Assembly (NCBI GenBank): GCA_000472185.1
Contig: AVDB01000011.1
Location: 37,410-101,409, forward strand
Length of the DNA: 64,000 nt
From: Rhodobacteraceae bacterium HIMB11
Lineage (GTDB): Bacteria > Pseudomonadota > Alphaproteobacteria > Rhodobacterales > Rhodobacteraceae
Reading direction: 5' to 3'
A model generated the notes under the pieces. The model saw nothing but the letters and a program-made list of their open reading frames with translations, was not told the DNA's origin and did no database searches. The position numbers were made by a program, and so were the translations under genes. This document shows positions 27,065 to 36,268 of the stretch, one piece after another (within the stretch, counting starts at the first letter, position 1; each line of letters starts with the position of its first letter).

Positions 27065-28282
27065 TTAGTTGCGAGAAAATTTTGCAACTAACTCGATATG
27101 AATGGACCAACGAAATTGATCGACTGTTTGTACGAATTCTATCTCGAAACCACGTGAAACCAAATGCGCAGCGTCACGTGCAAACGTCGTTGGATTGCAC
27201 GAAACATAGGCAATTAAATTGATATCAGATGCAGAAAGTTCATCAATTTGCGCCTCTGCCCCTGCGCGAGGTGGGTCAATGATTGCGGCATCGAATTTGC
27301 GCAACTCATCTGGTTGTAGTGGTCTGTGGAATAAATCACGTGTTTCGGTGGTGACACGCTTTAATCCTGTTGCGTGTCGCCACGCTTTGTCCAACGCGCG
27401 CAGCATGTCGGCTTCGCCTTCGACGGCATGCACCTCTGCATTCCGTGCCATAGGTAAGGAGAAGGTGCCACAACCTGCAAACAGATCAATGATCCGATCT
27501 TGTTGGCCGATGATGTTGTGCACTTCGGCGATCAAATCACCTTCGCCCTGTTTGGTTGCCTGCAGAAAACTACCAGACGGTGGATCAACGATGATGCCAT
27601 CAAATTCCTGACTGGGTGGCAATCGCATTGCGATGACTTCGCCATTCCATGACAAACGCGCAAGTTTCAGTGTTTCACAGGCCTGCGTCAAATCCATGCG
27701 CAACGTGTCATCCAGCTCTTTGCCGCCTGACGCGGCCACATCCAGTCCATTGGCACATAATGTGACATTGATTGATATTTCGCCTTTGCGTGATCCACCG
27801 ATTGCGGCCAATTGCGCGACCGTCTCGCGTGACGCGATCAAATCTGGGTCAAGCAGCTGACAGTCTGGGTTTTCGATAATCACATCCGATCCACGTGCAT
27901 GAAATCCGACTGATGCGCCCTTTTTCGTGCGACGTACTGAAAATGTGGCACGACGGCGCGATTGCGCAGGGGATGTTAGGCAAGGGCGCAATTCCGTTTC
28001 CAACCCATGTGCGGCAAGTGCGGTTTTTACGACGTCAACTTTCCACTCTGCAACAAATGGATCGCTTGCATGCATCAGGCTGCACCCACCACAGGATTTG
28101 TAGTGACGACAGGCGGCGCGCACGCGATCCGATGAGGGGGTGATAATGCGCACATCCCGTAGGGTTTTCTGATCCAACGTACCAGTTACCACTTCTGTGG
28201 GTAGGGTCAGAGGCACATAGACGGGTCCATCGGCGATCCCGTCCCCTTGATGTCCTAGACGTTTGATTGTGAATTCACTCAT
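27065..28282 (-). CDS. RumA/TrmA-type RNA (uracil-5-)-methyltransferase
   Basis: A 405-residue class I methyltransferase that would form 5-methyluridine, probably in 23S rRNA. An N-terminal TRAM-like part is followed by [4Fe-4S] cysteines (Cys58, 64, 67 and about 141), SAM motif DLFAGCGTFSLPMARNA, and catalytic cysteine in YVSCNPTTFARD. Length and layout fit alphaproteobacterial members of the RumA group; which uridine is methylated cannot be told. It is separated by 39 bp from the ABC exporter gene upstream. Confidence 0.9.
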   Translation of the reverse strand: MSEFTIKRLGHQGDGIADGPVYVPLTLPTEVVTGTLDQKTLRDVRIITPSSDRVRAACRHYKSCGGCSLMHASDPFVAEWKVDVVKTALAAHGLETELRPCLTSPAQSRRRATFSVRRTKKGASVGFHARGSDVIIENPDCQLLDPDLIASRETVAQLAAIGGSRKGEISINVTLCANGLDVAASGGKELDDTLRMDLTQACETLKLARLSWNGEVIAMRLPPSQEFDGIIVDPPSGSFLQATKQGEGDLIAEVHNIIGQQDRIIDLFAGCGTFSLPMARNAEVHAVEGEADMLRALDKAWRHATGLKRVTTETRDLFHRPLQPDELRKFDAAIIDPPRAGAEAQIDELSASDINLIAYVSCNPTTFARDAAHLVSRGFEIEFVQTVDQFRWSIHIELVAKFSRN

Positions 28283-28321
28283 AGCGGAGCAAATAATGCG
28301 AAACTGGGCCGATTGAAATAG

Positions 28322-30172
28322 TTATTCTGCTGCGTCTTGTGCGCCGATAAAACCACCAGATTGCCGATTCCAATACCGCGCATACAACCCATTTTGCGCA
28401 AGCAGAGTGGTGTGCGTACCATCCTCAACTATGCGGCCATTTTCCATCACGATGATGCGATCCATTTCGGATAGTGTTGATAACCTATGCGCGATGGCAA
28501 GAACGGTTTTGCCCTGCATAAATTCGTAAAGGGACGTTTGAATTGATGCTTCGACTTCACTATCAAGCGCACTTGTTGCTTCGTCCAACACAAGAATTGG
28601 GGCATCCTTTAATATCGCACGTGCCAGCGCGATACGCTGTCGCTGACCACCGGACAGTTTGACGCCGCGCTCGCCCAAATGCGCCTGATACCCCTGACGA
28701 TCTTTGCCGTCGATAAGGTCGACAATGAAATCATGTGCCTCGGCACGTTTTGCGGCCTCGATCACGTCTTTGTCACTCGCCTTTGGGCGTCCATATCGGA
28801 TGTTATCCATCGCGGATCGGTTAAACATGGCGGTTTCTTGTGTCACCATGCCAATTCTGGCGCGTAGGCTATCTTGGGTCACTTTGGCAATATTTTGATC
28901 CGCAATTTTAATTGAACCATTTTCAACATCATAAAGGCGCAAAACCAAATTCACCAAGGTCGATTTCCCAGCACCTGATGCCCCAACGATCCCGATTTTT
29001 TGGCACGCTTTGACAGAAAGATCGATGTTTTCGATGCCACCTTTTTCCTGTCCGTACCGAAAACTGACGTTGTCGAACGTGATTGACGTTGGGTTGGAAT
29101 TTAACGCGCGTGCGTTTGCGTCATCGTTAAGGTTCCAACGTTTGCTAAGCGTGCGTACACCATCCTCGACTTCCCCGATACTGCCGTAAATGTTCATCAG
29201 GGTAAAGCTGACCCAACCTGTCATTTGCGCCAGTCGCAAACCAACGGCGCCTGCGGCGGCAATCTGACCGACGGTCGCCAGACCATTTGACCATTGAACT
29301 ACACTATATCCAATCAGAACAATCGGCATAATGCCCGCCAAAACCAAAAGGAGGAAGCGAAACAGAACCATAACCTCTGCCCGATCAAGAGAGCGTTCAA
29401 AATACCCCTTCATCGCGCCCAGAATGGCGTTGTCCTCATGCCGGACATTTGCAAACAGTTTTACGGTTTTTACGTTTGTCACGACATCCACGACCTGACC
29501 CACAACAACGGCGCGTGCGTCCGCATGTGCGGCAGAGCGTTTTCGCATCTTGGGCATAAAGGTTTTGATGAAATAGATGTATGCCACCAACCAGGCGAGG
29601 ACAAAGAGGCTGAGCAATGGATCAAGTCCTGCGACAATCACCATTGCACCCAGAACCGATGCAATCGAAAAAACAATTGTGTGAACAAATTCGATCACAA
29701 CATTTGTTGCACTGGTTGCCGTTTGCATTTCCTTTTGCGCGATACGGCCCGCAAAATCGTTTTCAAAGAATTCAACCGATTGCCCCATCGTCCATCGATG
29801 TATCCGCAACATGATCAGGTTCAACATATTGGGCTGCAGGATATAGGTTTGCGCCAGTGAACTGATCCCAAATGAAACGGGGCGTGCGATCATGAAAAAT
29901 AACATGCCGCCAATCAGAAGGGGTAGGTTTTCGATGAAAAACCCCGATCCAGTGCTGTCGGTTGCGGCATCCACAACCCATCCCAAAACGATGCTAGAGG
30001 CCATTTCAAAGAAACCCGCAATGCCCGAGGCAAGCGCCGCCAACAGGATTACAGGCCACGTTCCCTTGGTACACCACGCCATAAAGGGCCAAAGCGTGGT
30101 TGGGGGCGGACCATGTGCGTGTTCCGCGTAATCAATTAAATTTGCAAGCCGTCTAAACATCATCATCCGCAT
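28322..30172 (-). CDS. ABC exporter half-transporter A
   Basis: A 616-residue fusion of a six-helix membrane domain and a nucleotide-binding domain (Walker A GASGAGKST, signature KLSGGQRQRIALA, Walker B ILVLDEATSALD). It starts within the end of the next upstream paralogue (20-bp overlap), so the two probably form a heterodimeric exporter. ATG 30172, 30166, 30163 or 30160 could each be the start; the family-like sequence begins at MFRRLANLID. The substrate is unknown; similarity is to MsbA/McjD-like multidrug or lipid exporters. Confidence 0.88.
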   Translation of the reverse strand: MRMMMFRRLANLIDYAEHAHGPPPTTLWPFMAWCTKGTWPVILLAALASGIAGFFEMASSIVLGWVVDAATDSTGSGFFIENLPLLIGGMLFFMIARPVSFGISSLAQTYILQPNMLNLIMLRIHRWTMGQSVEFFENDFAGRIAQKEMQTATSATNVVIEFVHTIVFSIASVLGAMVIVAGLDPLLSLFVLAWLVAYIYFIKTFMPKMRKRSAAHADARAVVVGQVVDVVTNVKTVKLFANVRHEDNAILGAMKGYFERSLDRAEVMVLFRFLLLVLAGIMPIVLIGYSVVQWSNGLATVGQIAAAGAVGLRLAQMTGWVSFTLMNIYGSIGEVEDGVRTLSKRWNLNDDANARALNSNPTSITFDNVSFRYGQEKGGIENIDLSVKACQKIGIVGASGAGKSTLVNLVLRLYDVENGSIKIADQNIAKVTQDSLRARIGMVTQETAMFNRSAMDNIRYGRPKASDKDVIEAAKRAEAHDFIVDLIDGKDRQGYQAHLGERGVKLSGGQRQRIALARAILKDAPILVLDEATSALDSEVEASIQTSLYEFMQGKTVLAIAHRLSTLSEMDRIIVMENGRIVEDGTHTTLLAQNGLYARYWNRQSGGFIGAQDAAE

Positions 30173-31994
30173 TCAAAAAGCCGCCAGATTGGCGTGCCCA
30201 TAGTTGAGCATATAGGCCGCCTTTTTGCAAAAGCGCGTCATGCGTGCCATCTTCGATGATGCGGCCCTCGTCCATAACGACGATGCGATCCATCTGGGCA
30301 ATCGTGGAAAGGCGGTGGGCAATGGCAATCACGGTTTTCCCCTCCATCAATTGATAGAGCGTGTCCAAAATTGTCGCTTCAACCTCGCTATCTAATGCGC
30401 TGGTCGCTTCGTCCAGCAACAGGATAGGTCCATCTTTCAGGATCACACGGGCCAGCGCGATGCGTTGGCGTTGACCCCCCGATAATTTTACGCCCCGTTC
30501 CCCAACCGTTGAATCATACCCCGTATTGCCAGATTGATCCTCAAGCGTTTGGATAAATTCATGCGCCTCTGCCTGCTGTGCAGCGGCAATCATGTCGGTG
30601 TCATTGGCCCCTTCACGCCCATAAAGAATGTTTTCGCGAATCGAGCGGTGTAACAGACTGCTTTCCTGTTGAACCATGCCGATTTCGTGGCGCAGGCTGT
30701 CTTGGGTGACATGCGAAATATCCTGACCATCGATTAGGATTTGACCAGATTCAGTATCATAGAACCGCAATAATAGTTTGAATAACGTGGATTTACCCGC
30801 CCCTGAACGCCCAACCAAGCCAACCTTTTGACCCGCTTCAACGCGCAGAGATAGATTGTCCAACCCACCCGTTTCACGCCCATAATGATGTGTCAAGTTG
30901 TTGAATTCGACCGTTGCATTCGTGATTTGCAATGGCTTGGCATTCGGCGCATCCAGCAATTTTACAGGCGCTGCCAATGTTTCCAGACCTTCGCCCACCA
31001 CGCCAAGTTCACGGAAAAACGTGGTGAATGCCCACATGATCCAACCTGACATGCCGTTGAAACGAATAACTAATGCTGATGCCGCGGCTACTTCACCACT
31101 GGTGACTTGGTCAAATGTCCATAGGTAAAGCGCTGTCCCAACAGTTCCAGCAATCAGCATTGCGTTCATGGCACTTAGGATGAAATCCATACGGGTATAA
31201 ATACGCATTTCGCGGAAAACCGTTTGTCGCGTATCCTCAATCGCGTTTTTGACATAGGCCAATTCTGAATTTGTATGCGCGAACATTTTGACGGAGTGGA
31301 TGTTGGTATAGGTATCTACAACGCGCCCGTTCAATTCAGAGCGCGCGTTTGAGGAATCCTTTGACGCGGGCTCAACGCGGCGAACCACATAGCGTAGCAA
31401 AAAGATATAAGCGATCACCCAAATCAGCAGCGGAAATAGCAGCAGTGTGTTGGCATTCATCAATAAAAACAGCGCGCCCACGACATAGGCCAACGCATAA
31501 GCAAGTGCATCGAACACATGAAACACCACCTCGCCCGCGGATCTGGGCGTTTGCATCACCCGATTTGCAACACGGCCTGCAAAGTCAGCCTCAAACCATC
31601 CGATGGATTGACGCATGACATGTTTATGACCGCGCCATCGGAACAGCGTTGCTACATTGGGGATAAGCGTGTTGCTAATCAGCATGAAATCGATCAAATA
31701 CAGCGTCGGTTTCAAAATCAAAACAAACGCCAAAAGGCCGATGAAGTGCCAAGTATAGTTTTCCCATAAGGACGCAGGCGTTTGTGCGGCCATCAGGTCC
31801 ACAACCCATCCAATTGCGGCCAGCAGAAAAATTTCGAACACCGCGGCGAATATCGTGGCGATACCTGTGATCAAAAACAAGGCTCGGAAGGGTTTGGTGT
31901 GGTACACCAAATACTGTATCAACCCCGCGGGTGGGTCCATGTCATCTTCATACGGAGAATAAGGATCAACTAAATTTTCAAAAAAACGAAACAT
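30153..31994 (-). CDS. ABC exporter half-transporter B
   Basis: A 613-residue paralogue of its neighbour, with the same layout: membrane domain, then Walker A GRSGAGKST, signature KLSGGQRQRIALA and Walker B ILLLDEATSALD. ATG 31994 is chosen because the downstream sequence (MFRFFENLVDPYSPYEDD) resembles the start of its partner, while the 27 extra residues of the longer frame do not. It is first of the pair in transcription order. Confidence 0.88.
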   Translation of the reverse strand: MFRFFENLVDPYSPYEDDMDPPAGLIQYLVYHTKPFRALFLITGIATIFAAVFEIFLLAAIGWVVDLMAAQTPASLWENYTWHFIGLLAFVLILKPTLYLIDFMLISNTLIPNVATLFRWRGHKHVMRQSIGWFEADFAGRVANRVMQTPRSAGEVVFHVFDALAYALAYVVGALFLLMNANTLLLFPLLIWVIAYIFLLRYVVRRVEPASKDSSNARSELNGRVVDTYTNIHSVKMFAHTNSELAYVKNAIEDTRQTVFREMRIYTRMDFILSAMNAMLIAGTVGTALYLWTFDQVTSGEVAAASALVIRFNGMSGWIMWAFTTFFRELGVVGEGLETLAAPVKLLDAPNAKPLQITNATVEFNNLTHHYGRETGGLDNLSLRVEAGQKVGLVGRSGAGKSTLFKLLLRFYDTESGQILIDGQDISHVTQDSLRHEIGMVQQESSLLHRSIRENILYGREGANDTDMIAAAQQAEAHEFIQTLEDQSGNTGYDSTVGERGVKLSGGQRQRIALARVILKDGPILLLDEATSALDSEVEATILDTLYQLMEGKTVIAIAHRLSTIAQMDRIVVMDEGRIIEDGTHDALLQKGGLYAQLWARQSGGFLNADDDV

Positions 31995-32071
31995 GAAAAC
32001 CTCGGGAATCGAACAAAGCCGCTTAGAATACAGGGAAACAGACCTAAGTAAAGGCACGGTATTCCATAGGA

Positions 32072-32668
32072 TCAATCAAGAAATAGGAAGATGACGCAGC
32101 CTGCGATCAACAATGCCATGACGCGGTTGAACCATTTTAGGCGGTTTTCGGTTTCCAAAAAACGTTGAAGTGACACGCCCAACACCGCCCAAGTTGACGC
32201 AGATGCGAGACCGAAGAATATAAAAACGGCGGCAATGATGATGGCCGTTTGCATGGGGGCATCAGGGGTTGCGAATTGCGATGTGATCGCAATCGCCATC
32301 GACCACCCCTTGGGATTAACCCATTGAAAAAGGGCCGCTTCGTGAAATCGAAACGGGCGGCGTTCTCCAGTGGATGATCCAAGTCCGCCAGCGGTGGCAA
32401 TTTTATAGGCGACATAGAGTAATAGGGCGACGCCAACCCACCGTAGCACTTCGCGCAGCAAGAGAGAGGATTGAAAAAGCTGCCCAAGAAAGAGGCCAAC
32501 AATAAAAATCATCACTGGAAAGCCCAATGATATGCCCAAAACATGGGGAAACGTGCGGCGAAAACCAAAATTTGTCCCCGAGGCCGCGACAAGCGCGTTG
32601 TTCGGCCCGGGTGTGAACGCCGCAGTGAATGACAGGATGCACAGCGCGATAAAGCTCTCAAATCCCAT
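32072..32668 (-). CDS. LysE/RhtB family exporter
   Basis: A 198-residue membrane protein with about six hydrophobic segments and the family motif FTPGPNNALVAASG near the N-terminus. Members export amino acids or related small molecules. It overlaps the end of the CCA-adding enzyme gene by 11 bp, so it belongs to the same minus-strand run hslO-NUDIX-cca-lysE. The substrate cannot be deduced. Confidence 0.88.
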   Translation of the reverse strand: MGFESFIALCILSFTAAFTPGPNNALVAASGTNFGFRRTFPHVLGISLGFPVMIFIVGLFLGQLFQSSLLLREVLRWVGVALLLYVAYKIATAGGLGSSTGERRPFRFHEAALFQWVNPKGWSMAIAITSQFATPDAPMQTAIIIAAVFIFFGLASASTWAVLGVSLQRFLETENRLKWFNRVMALLIAGCVIFLFLD

Positions 32669-33815
32669 TTAACAACGCCTTTTTTGTTAGGCGAAATTCG
32701 CTATCAATCCATTGCGTTTCTAGGGTGCGCAGCTTTTGACCCAAGGCGGGCCCAGAATATTGGGGCATCAAATCCTGGGCCTTGATCGGGAAAACGTGTT
32801 CCGCACCTGCCGCGGCCGCTTGCCATTCCGCATTATCAGACATTTGCTCAAAGCTTGCCCAACGCAGCAGCAAAATATCCCGCGCAAGGGATGCGCCGTG
32901 ATGATATCCCAATGCATGCGGTGGTTTCATGTCGCCAATGGCGTCATGCATGACAGCCAGTTTTTGGGTTTCATCATTGCTAAGGCGCAGGCATTCCCGC
33001 GCATCTTCGACCCCCAGAATGGCCAATCGTCGTAGCCAATTTGGGTGTGCGTCGCATTCAGATTCCAGATGAACCAAAAGGGCCAGCGAACGATCATCAG
33101 TCCCCTCTAAAACACGCATTAACGCCCCAGATGAACGCATTGCCGCGATGGCGGGCGTTGGGTCGGGTGCAGATAATAATTTGCGCATCTCGGCGCCAAT
33201 CCGCTCTTTTGATAATCTGTCCAAACCGTCCAAATGGTTCGCGATGATCGCAAGCGTTTCTGGATTAAATCCTTGGTCCTGATCTGCATAGATTGCTGAA
33301 AATCGAAAAAACCGCAGGATCCGCAAATAATCTTCGCGTATGCGTTCATCCGCGCTGCCGATGAACGTAACCCGTTTTTGGTTCAGATCATCTTTGCCCG
33401 TGCCCAGCGGATCATAAATTTTGCCATAACGGTCCGCATATAGGGCGTTGATTGTGAAATCACGCCGCGCGGCGTCCTCTTGCATCTGGGTTGAAAATTC
33501 CACAATGGCATGACGACCATCACCCTGTACATCGCGTCGATAGGTCGTTATTTCGTGCGGAATTCCATCAGAAATCACCGTAATTGTTCCGTGATCAATC
33601 CCTGTTGGAACGCATTTCAATCCGCGGTTTTCACAGGATGTTATAATGTCATGCGGTTGGGCGTTTGTGGCGATGTCCAAATCGTCGACTGGAAACCCCA
33701 TTAACGCGTTGCGAACACAACCGCCCACAAAAAACGCATCATATCCTGCGCTTTCAAGCGCCGAAAATACTGCCTGAGTTGCCGCAGTTTTGATCCAAGC
33801 GCCGTCGATTGTCAT
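32658..33815 (-). CDS. cca: tRNA nucleotidyltransferase (CCA-adding type)
   Basis: A 385-residue polymerase-beta-type nucleotidyltransferase. Key motifs are GGCVRNALMG, catalytic carboxylates DDLDIATNA, RRDFTINAL and the RIREDYLRILRFFRF block. ATG 33815 forms an ATGA overlap with the upstream NUDIX stop and gives normal length; the longer frame adds a non-family N-terminus. It adds or repairs the 3' CCA of tRNAs; both tRNAs seen in this window already encode CCA, so repair is its likely main task for them. Confidence 0.9.
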   Translation of the reverse strand: MTIDGAWIKTAATQAVFSALESAGYDAFFVGGCVRNALMGFPVDDLDIATNAQPHDIITSCENRGLKCVPTGIDHGTITVISDGIPHEITTYRRDVQGDGRHAIVEFSTQMQEDAARRDFTINALYADRYGKIYDPLGTGKDDLNQKRVTFIGSADERIREDYLRILRFFRFSAIYADQDQGFNPETLAIIANHLDGLDRLSKERIGAEMRKLLSAPDPTPAIAAMRSSGALMRVLEGTDDRSLALLVHLESECDAHPNWLRRLAILGVEDARECLRLSNDETQKLAVMHDAIGDMKPPHALGYHHGASLARDILLLRWASFEQMSDNAEWQAAAAGAEHVFPIKAQDLMPQYSGPALGQKLRTLETQWIDSEFRLTKKALLNGI

Positions 33816-34420
33816 AACGACACCTTTTGCGCCAAACCAAACAACATGCGCGCCGTTGCCCCCCAAATATAATAGGGGCCAAAGGGTACCGCGTAATATT
33901 TTCGCGTAACGCCATCCCACACACGCCCTTCGACGCTAAAGTTTTGGGGGTTCAAAACATGATGCAAGGGTACACGAAATAATTCGTCTACCTCTGCACG
34001 TTCCAGGATCGGATCAAACGGACGCGTTAACAAGCCAACCACTGGCTTGACCTGAAATCCCGTAACCGTTTCGTGGGATCCAAGTTGGCCCAAAACTTCG
34101 ACATGTGTTCGTGGTAAACCAATTTCTTCGTCTGCTTCACGCAGGGCTGTGTCGATTTGGTCGGTGTCTGTGGGATCTGTTTTCCCTCCAGGAAAGGCAA
34201 TTTGTCCTGGATGGTGTTTCAAATGGCTTGCCCGTTTTGTCAGGTAAACAAATGGGCCTTCTGCCCTCTCTTCAATCAACATCAACACGCCCGCGTCGCG
34301 TAGGACGCGACCTGCGGGCAATGTAATGTCGGGGTTCAAATCAAAATCTGAGGACGCCTGATGGTCAGACGCCAAAACGGATGCAACCCGATCAAGCGCG
34401 TTATGCTGGATCGCCATCAT
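33812..34420 (-). CDS. CoA pyrophosphatase-like NUDIX hydrolase
   Basis: A roughly 202-residue NUDIX protein of the NudL/UPF0035 group. The combined signature HHPGQIAFPGG is followed directly by the NUDIX helix (TALREADEEIGL). Members hydrolyse CoA and derivatives to 4'-phosphopantetheine and 3',5'-ADP. The longer frame to 34510 is rejected; ATG 34420 (or 34417) follows GAGG and overlaps the end of hslO by about 20 bp. Translational coupling with cca downstream (ATGA) is likely. Confidence 0.86.
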   Translation of the reverse strand: MMAIQHNALDRVASVLASDHQASSDFDLNPDITLPAGRVLRDAGVLMLIEERAEGPFVYLTKRASHLKHHPGQIAFPGGKTDPTDTDQIDTALREADEEIGLPRTHVEVLGQLGSHETVTGFQVKPVVGLLTRPFDPILERAEVDELFRVPLHHVLNPQNFSVEGRVWDGVTRKYYAVPFGPYYIWGATARMLFGLAQKVSL

Positions 34421-35399
34421 TTTTCGCAGCCTCAAATCCAACGGACAGAGGATCCAAATCATAATGTGTTCCGCAGAACTGGCAGTCTGCTGTAACGCGA
34501 CCGTCATCATTTGTCATCTTTTCGATGTCCTTGGCCGAATAAATTGACAAGGATTGACGCACACGATCCTCGGAACAGGTGCATCCAAATTGGACCGACT
34601 GGGCCTCGTAAACGCGCGGTTGCTCTTCGTGGAAGAGGCGGACCAATAGTTCGGTTGGCGGAACGCTTGGCCCGATTAATTCCATCTCCTCGACAGTGGA
34701 TAATAGGATGTTCACACGGTTCCAGTTTTCTTCGTCATCACCGTGCACCAAATCTTCGGCAGCTAGCAATCCGTCGTCCCCGCTTCCGCCTTCACCGCTG
34801 ACAGATGGGCTGGCTTTGGGCATGTGTTGCAACATGACGCCACCGCCGCGCCAATGCTCTTCGATCCCCGGTTCACTGGATTTCCCGAAACTTAGCTCAA
34901 ACCGCGTTGGAAGCTGTTCAGATTGTGCGAAATAGGCCTCAGCGCAGGCTGTTAATGAACCACCTGCAATGGGTGTGATCCCTTGATAGGGACGCATGTC
35001 CTGGCCTTGGTCAATCAAAACTGCAAAATATCCTTCATCCAGTTGATCAAAGCCCGCGCCCTCGGTGACGCGATCTCGATCAAATGAGGCATAGGCGCGA
35101 ATGCGCGCGGGTTCACCCTCATTCTCGGGGCCGTAGTAATCCGTCGCGATCATCCGCACGGCACCACGCGACTGAACCTGAAGCGATAGTTTCCAACGCA
35201 ATTTGATGCTTTGACCAATCAATGCAGTCAGTAGGGCCATTTCCGCAACCAATGCTTCGACCGCTGGTGGGTAATCGTGCTGTTTCAGCACGCCACTCAG
35301 GACACCATCCAAACGTGCAATACGCCCACGAACGTCCGCGCGATCCAATTGGAACGGCAAAACGGTGTCATCCCATGCAATTTTATCAATCAATGTCAT
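34401..35399 (-). CDS. hslO: Redox-regulated chaperone Hsp33
   Basis: A 332-residue Hsp33-family holdase. The C-terminal zinc-binding redox switch is present as CTC and CQFC pairs (FGCTCSEDRV ... ADCQFCGTH). Oxidation releases zinc and activates the chaperone during oxidative stress. It is first gene of the hslO-NUDIX-cca-lysE run and divergent from another NUDIX gene. Confidence 0.93.
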   Translation of the reverse strand: MTLIDKIAWDDTVLPFQLDRADVRGRIARLDGVLSGVLKQHDYPPAVEALVAEMALLTALIGQSIKLRWKLSLQVQSRGAVRMIATDYYGPENEGEPARIRAYASFDRDRVTEGAGFDQLDEGYFAVLIDQGQDMRPYQGITPIAGGSLTACAEAYFAQSEQLPTRFELSFGKSSEPGIEEHWRGGGVMLQHMPKASPSVSGEGGSGDDGLLAAEDLVHGDDEENWNRVNILLSTVEEMELIGPSVPPTELLVRLFHEEQPRVYEAQSVQFGCTCSEDRVRQSLSIYSAKDIEKMTNDDGRVTADCQFCGTHYDLDPLSVGFEAAKNDGDPA

Positions 35400-35477
35400 G
35401 TGCGGATCCTCTCGCGGCTTTTCAGTGGCATACCGCGTCTATATAGGGGTAGCAAGAGGCGGTCCAAGAGGTGAGCC

Positions 35478-35918
35478 ATGTTAAAACGGTACGGGACACC
35501 CCCCAAACGGGGCATAACATATACCCGCAGACCCGGGGCCTATGTGATATTGCCTATCGAGGATGGCATTTTGCTAACCTATCAGGACGGTGACGAGCGT
35601 GAATTTCAATTACCTGGGGGCGGTGTAGATGCAGGGGAACATCCCATTCCTGCGCTTCATCGTGAGGTGATCGAAGAAACGGGTTGGATTATCAGCGCAC
35701 CACGTCGATTGGGCGCGTACAAACGTTTCGTTTTTATGCCCGAGTATGATTTATGGGCGGAAAAGATTTGTACAATCTATGTCGCGCGTCCGTGTTACCG
35801 ATTATGCGATCCACTGGAAAAAGATCACAGTGACCATATTCTTTCCATTCCGCTTGCTTTTGAGGTCATGCCAAATGAGGCGGATCGGGAATATATTAGG
35901 GCGTATTTCGATCTTTAA
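35478..35918 (+). CDS. NUDIX hydrolase
   Basis: A 146-residue protein with a full NUDIX box (GGGVDAGEHPIPALHREVIEETGW). The N-terminus (RYGTPPKRGITYTRRPGAYVILP) and WAEKICTIYVARPCYRL are typical of a Rhodobacterales NUDIX subgroup. The substrate is unknown. A GAGG site precedes ATG 35478. Its stop overlaps the end of the SpoIIE remnant on the other strand by 4 bp. Confidence 0.88.
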   Translation: MLKRYGTPPKRGITYTRRPGAYVILPIEDGILLTYQDGDEREFQLPGGGVDAGEHPIPALHREVIEETGWIISAPRRLGAYKRFVFMPEYDLWAEKICTIYVARPCYRLCDPLEKDHSDHILSIPLAFEVMPNEADREYIRAYFDL

Positions 35919-36106
35919 TCTGTGATTGCGCCAATGTGTTCGACCATGATGATTGAAACATCGTCGGGAAACACGGTTAAGTTTGAGTAGGCTTCTAATC
36001 CTGTGAATATGTAGTTTATGACGTCCTGCCCATGCACGTTAACAAGCGGTTCTAGCATGCGTTCAAATCCCTCTTGATCCAACAAGGCACCAGAGGGATC
36101 AGCGCA
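35915..36106 (-). pseudogene. C-terminal remnant of a SpoIIE-type phosphatase
   Basis: The last 60 or so codons of this frame read like the end of a PP2C/SpoIIE phosphatase: CADPSGALLDQEGFERMLEPL, then VFPDDVSIIMVEH with the conserved aspartate pair. Upstream of about 36106 the similarity stops and the opposite strand becomes the tail of an Hpt gene. Catalytic and any receiver domains are absent. It is interpreted as one half of a deletion scar; the 109-residue open frame that spans the junction is not considered a real protein. Confidence 0.65.
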
Positions 36107-36268
36107 TTGAATATCGGGTTCAGTGATTTTGCGAACCTGTGTCAGGCAGGCGAGGCCGCCGCAGCAGCGGGACACGGCGAAGATGTGGACATTGCCGCCA
36201 TTGTGCAAAGCTATGCAGAGGCGCGCGAGGTTTTCATAAACCAATCTGCTGAACGACTGGCCGCCTAA
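36101..36268 (+). pseudogene. C-terminal remnant of an Hpt-domain gene
   Basis: From about 36101 the plus strand reads SALNIGFSDFANLCQAGEAA...VDIAAIVQSYAEAREVF, matching the segment that normally follows the phospho-histidine in Roseobacter Hpt proteins (HxxKGSALNLGF...). The histidine and everything before it are missing. The stop overlaps the end of the convergent SDR gene by 4 bp, as expected for a gene once intact here. It joins the SpoIIE remnant head-to-head at about 36100. Confidence 0.6.

Noticed and set aside
29294..29860. 188-codon frame antisense to the ABC exporter
   Set aside because: His/Asn/Cys-rich shadow of a conserved gene with no family features.
36074..36100. Start of a complete 64-residue plus-strand protein
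   Set aside because: Similarity to Hpt begins only near 36101; the preceding codons are the complement of the SpoIIE remnant.
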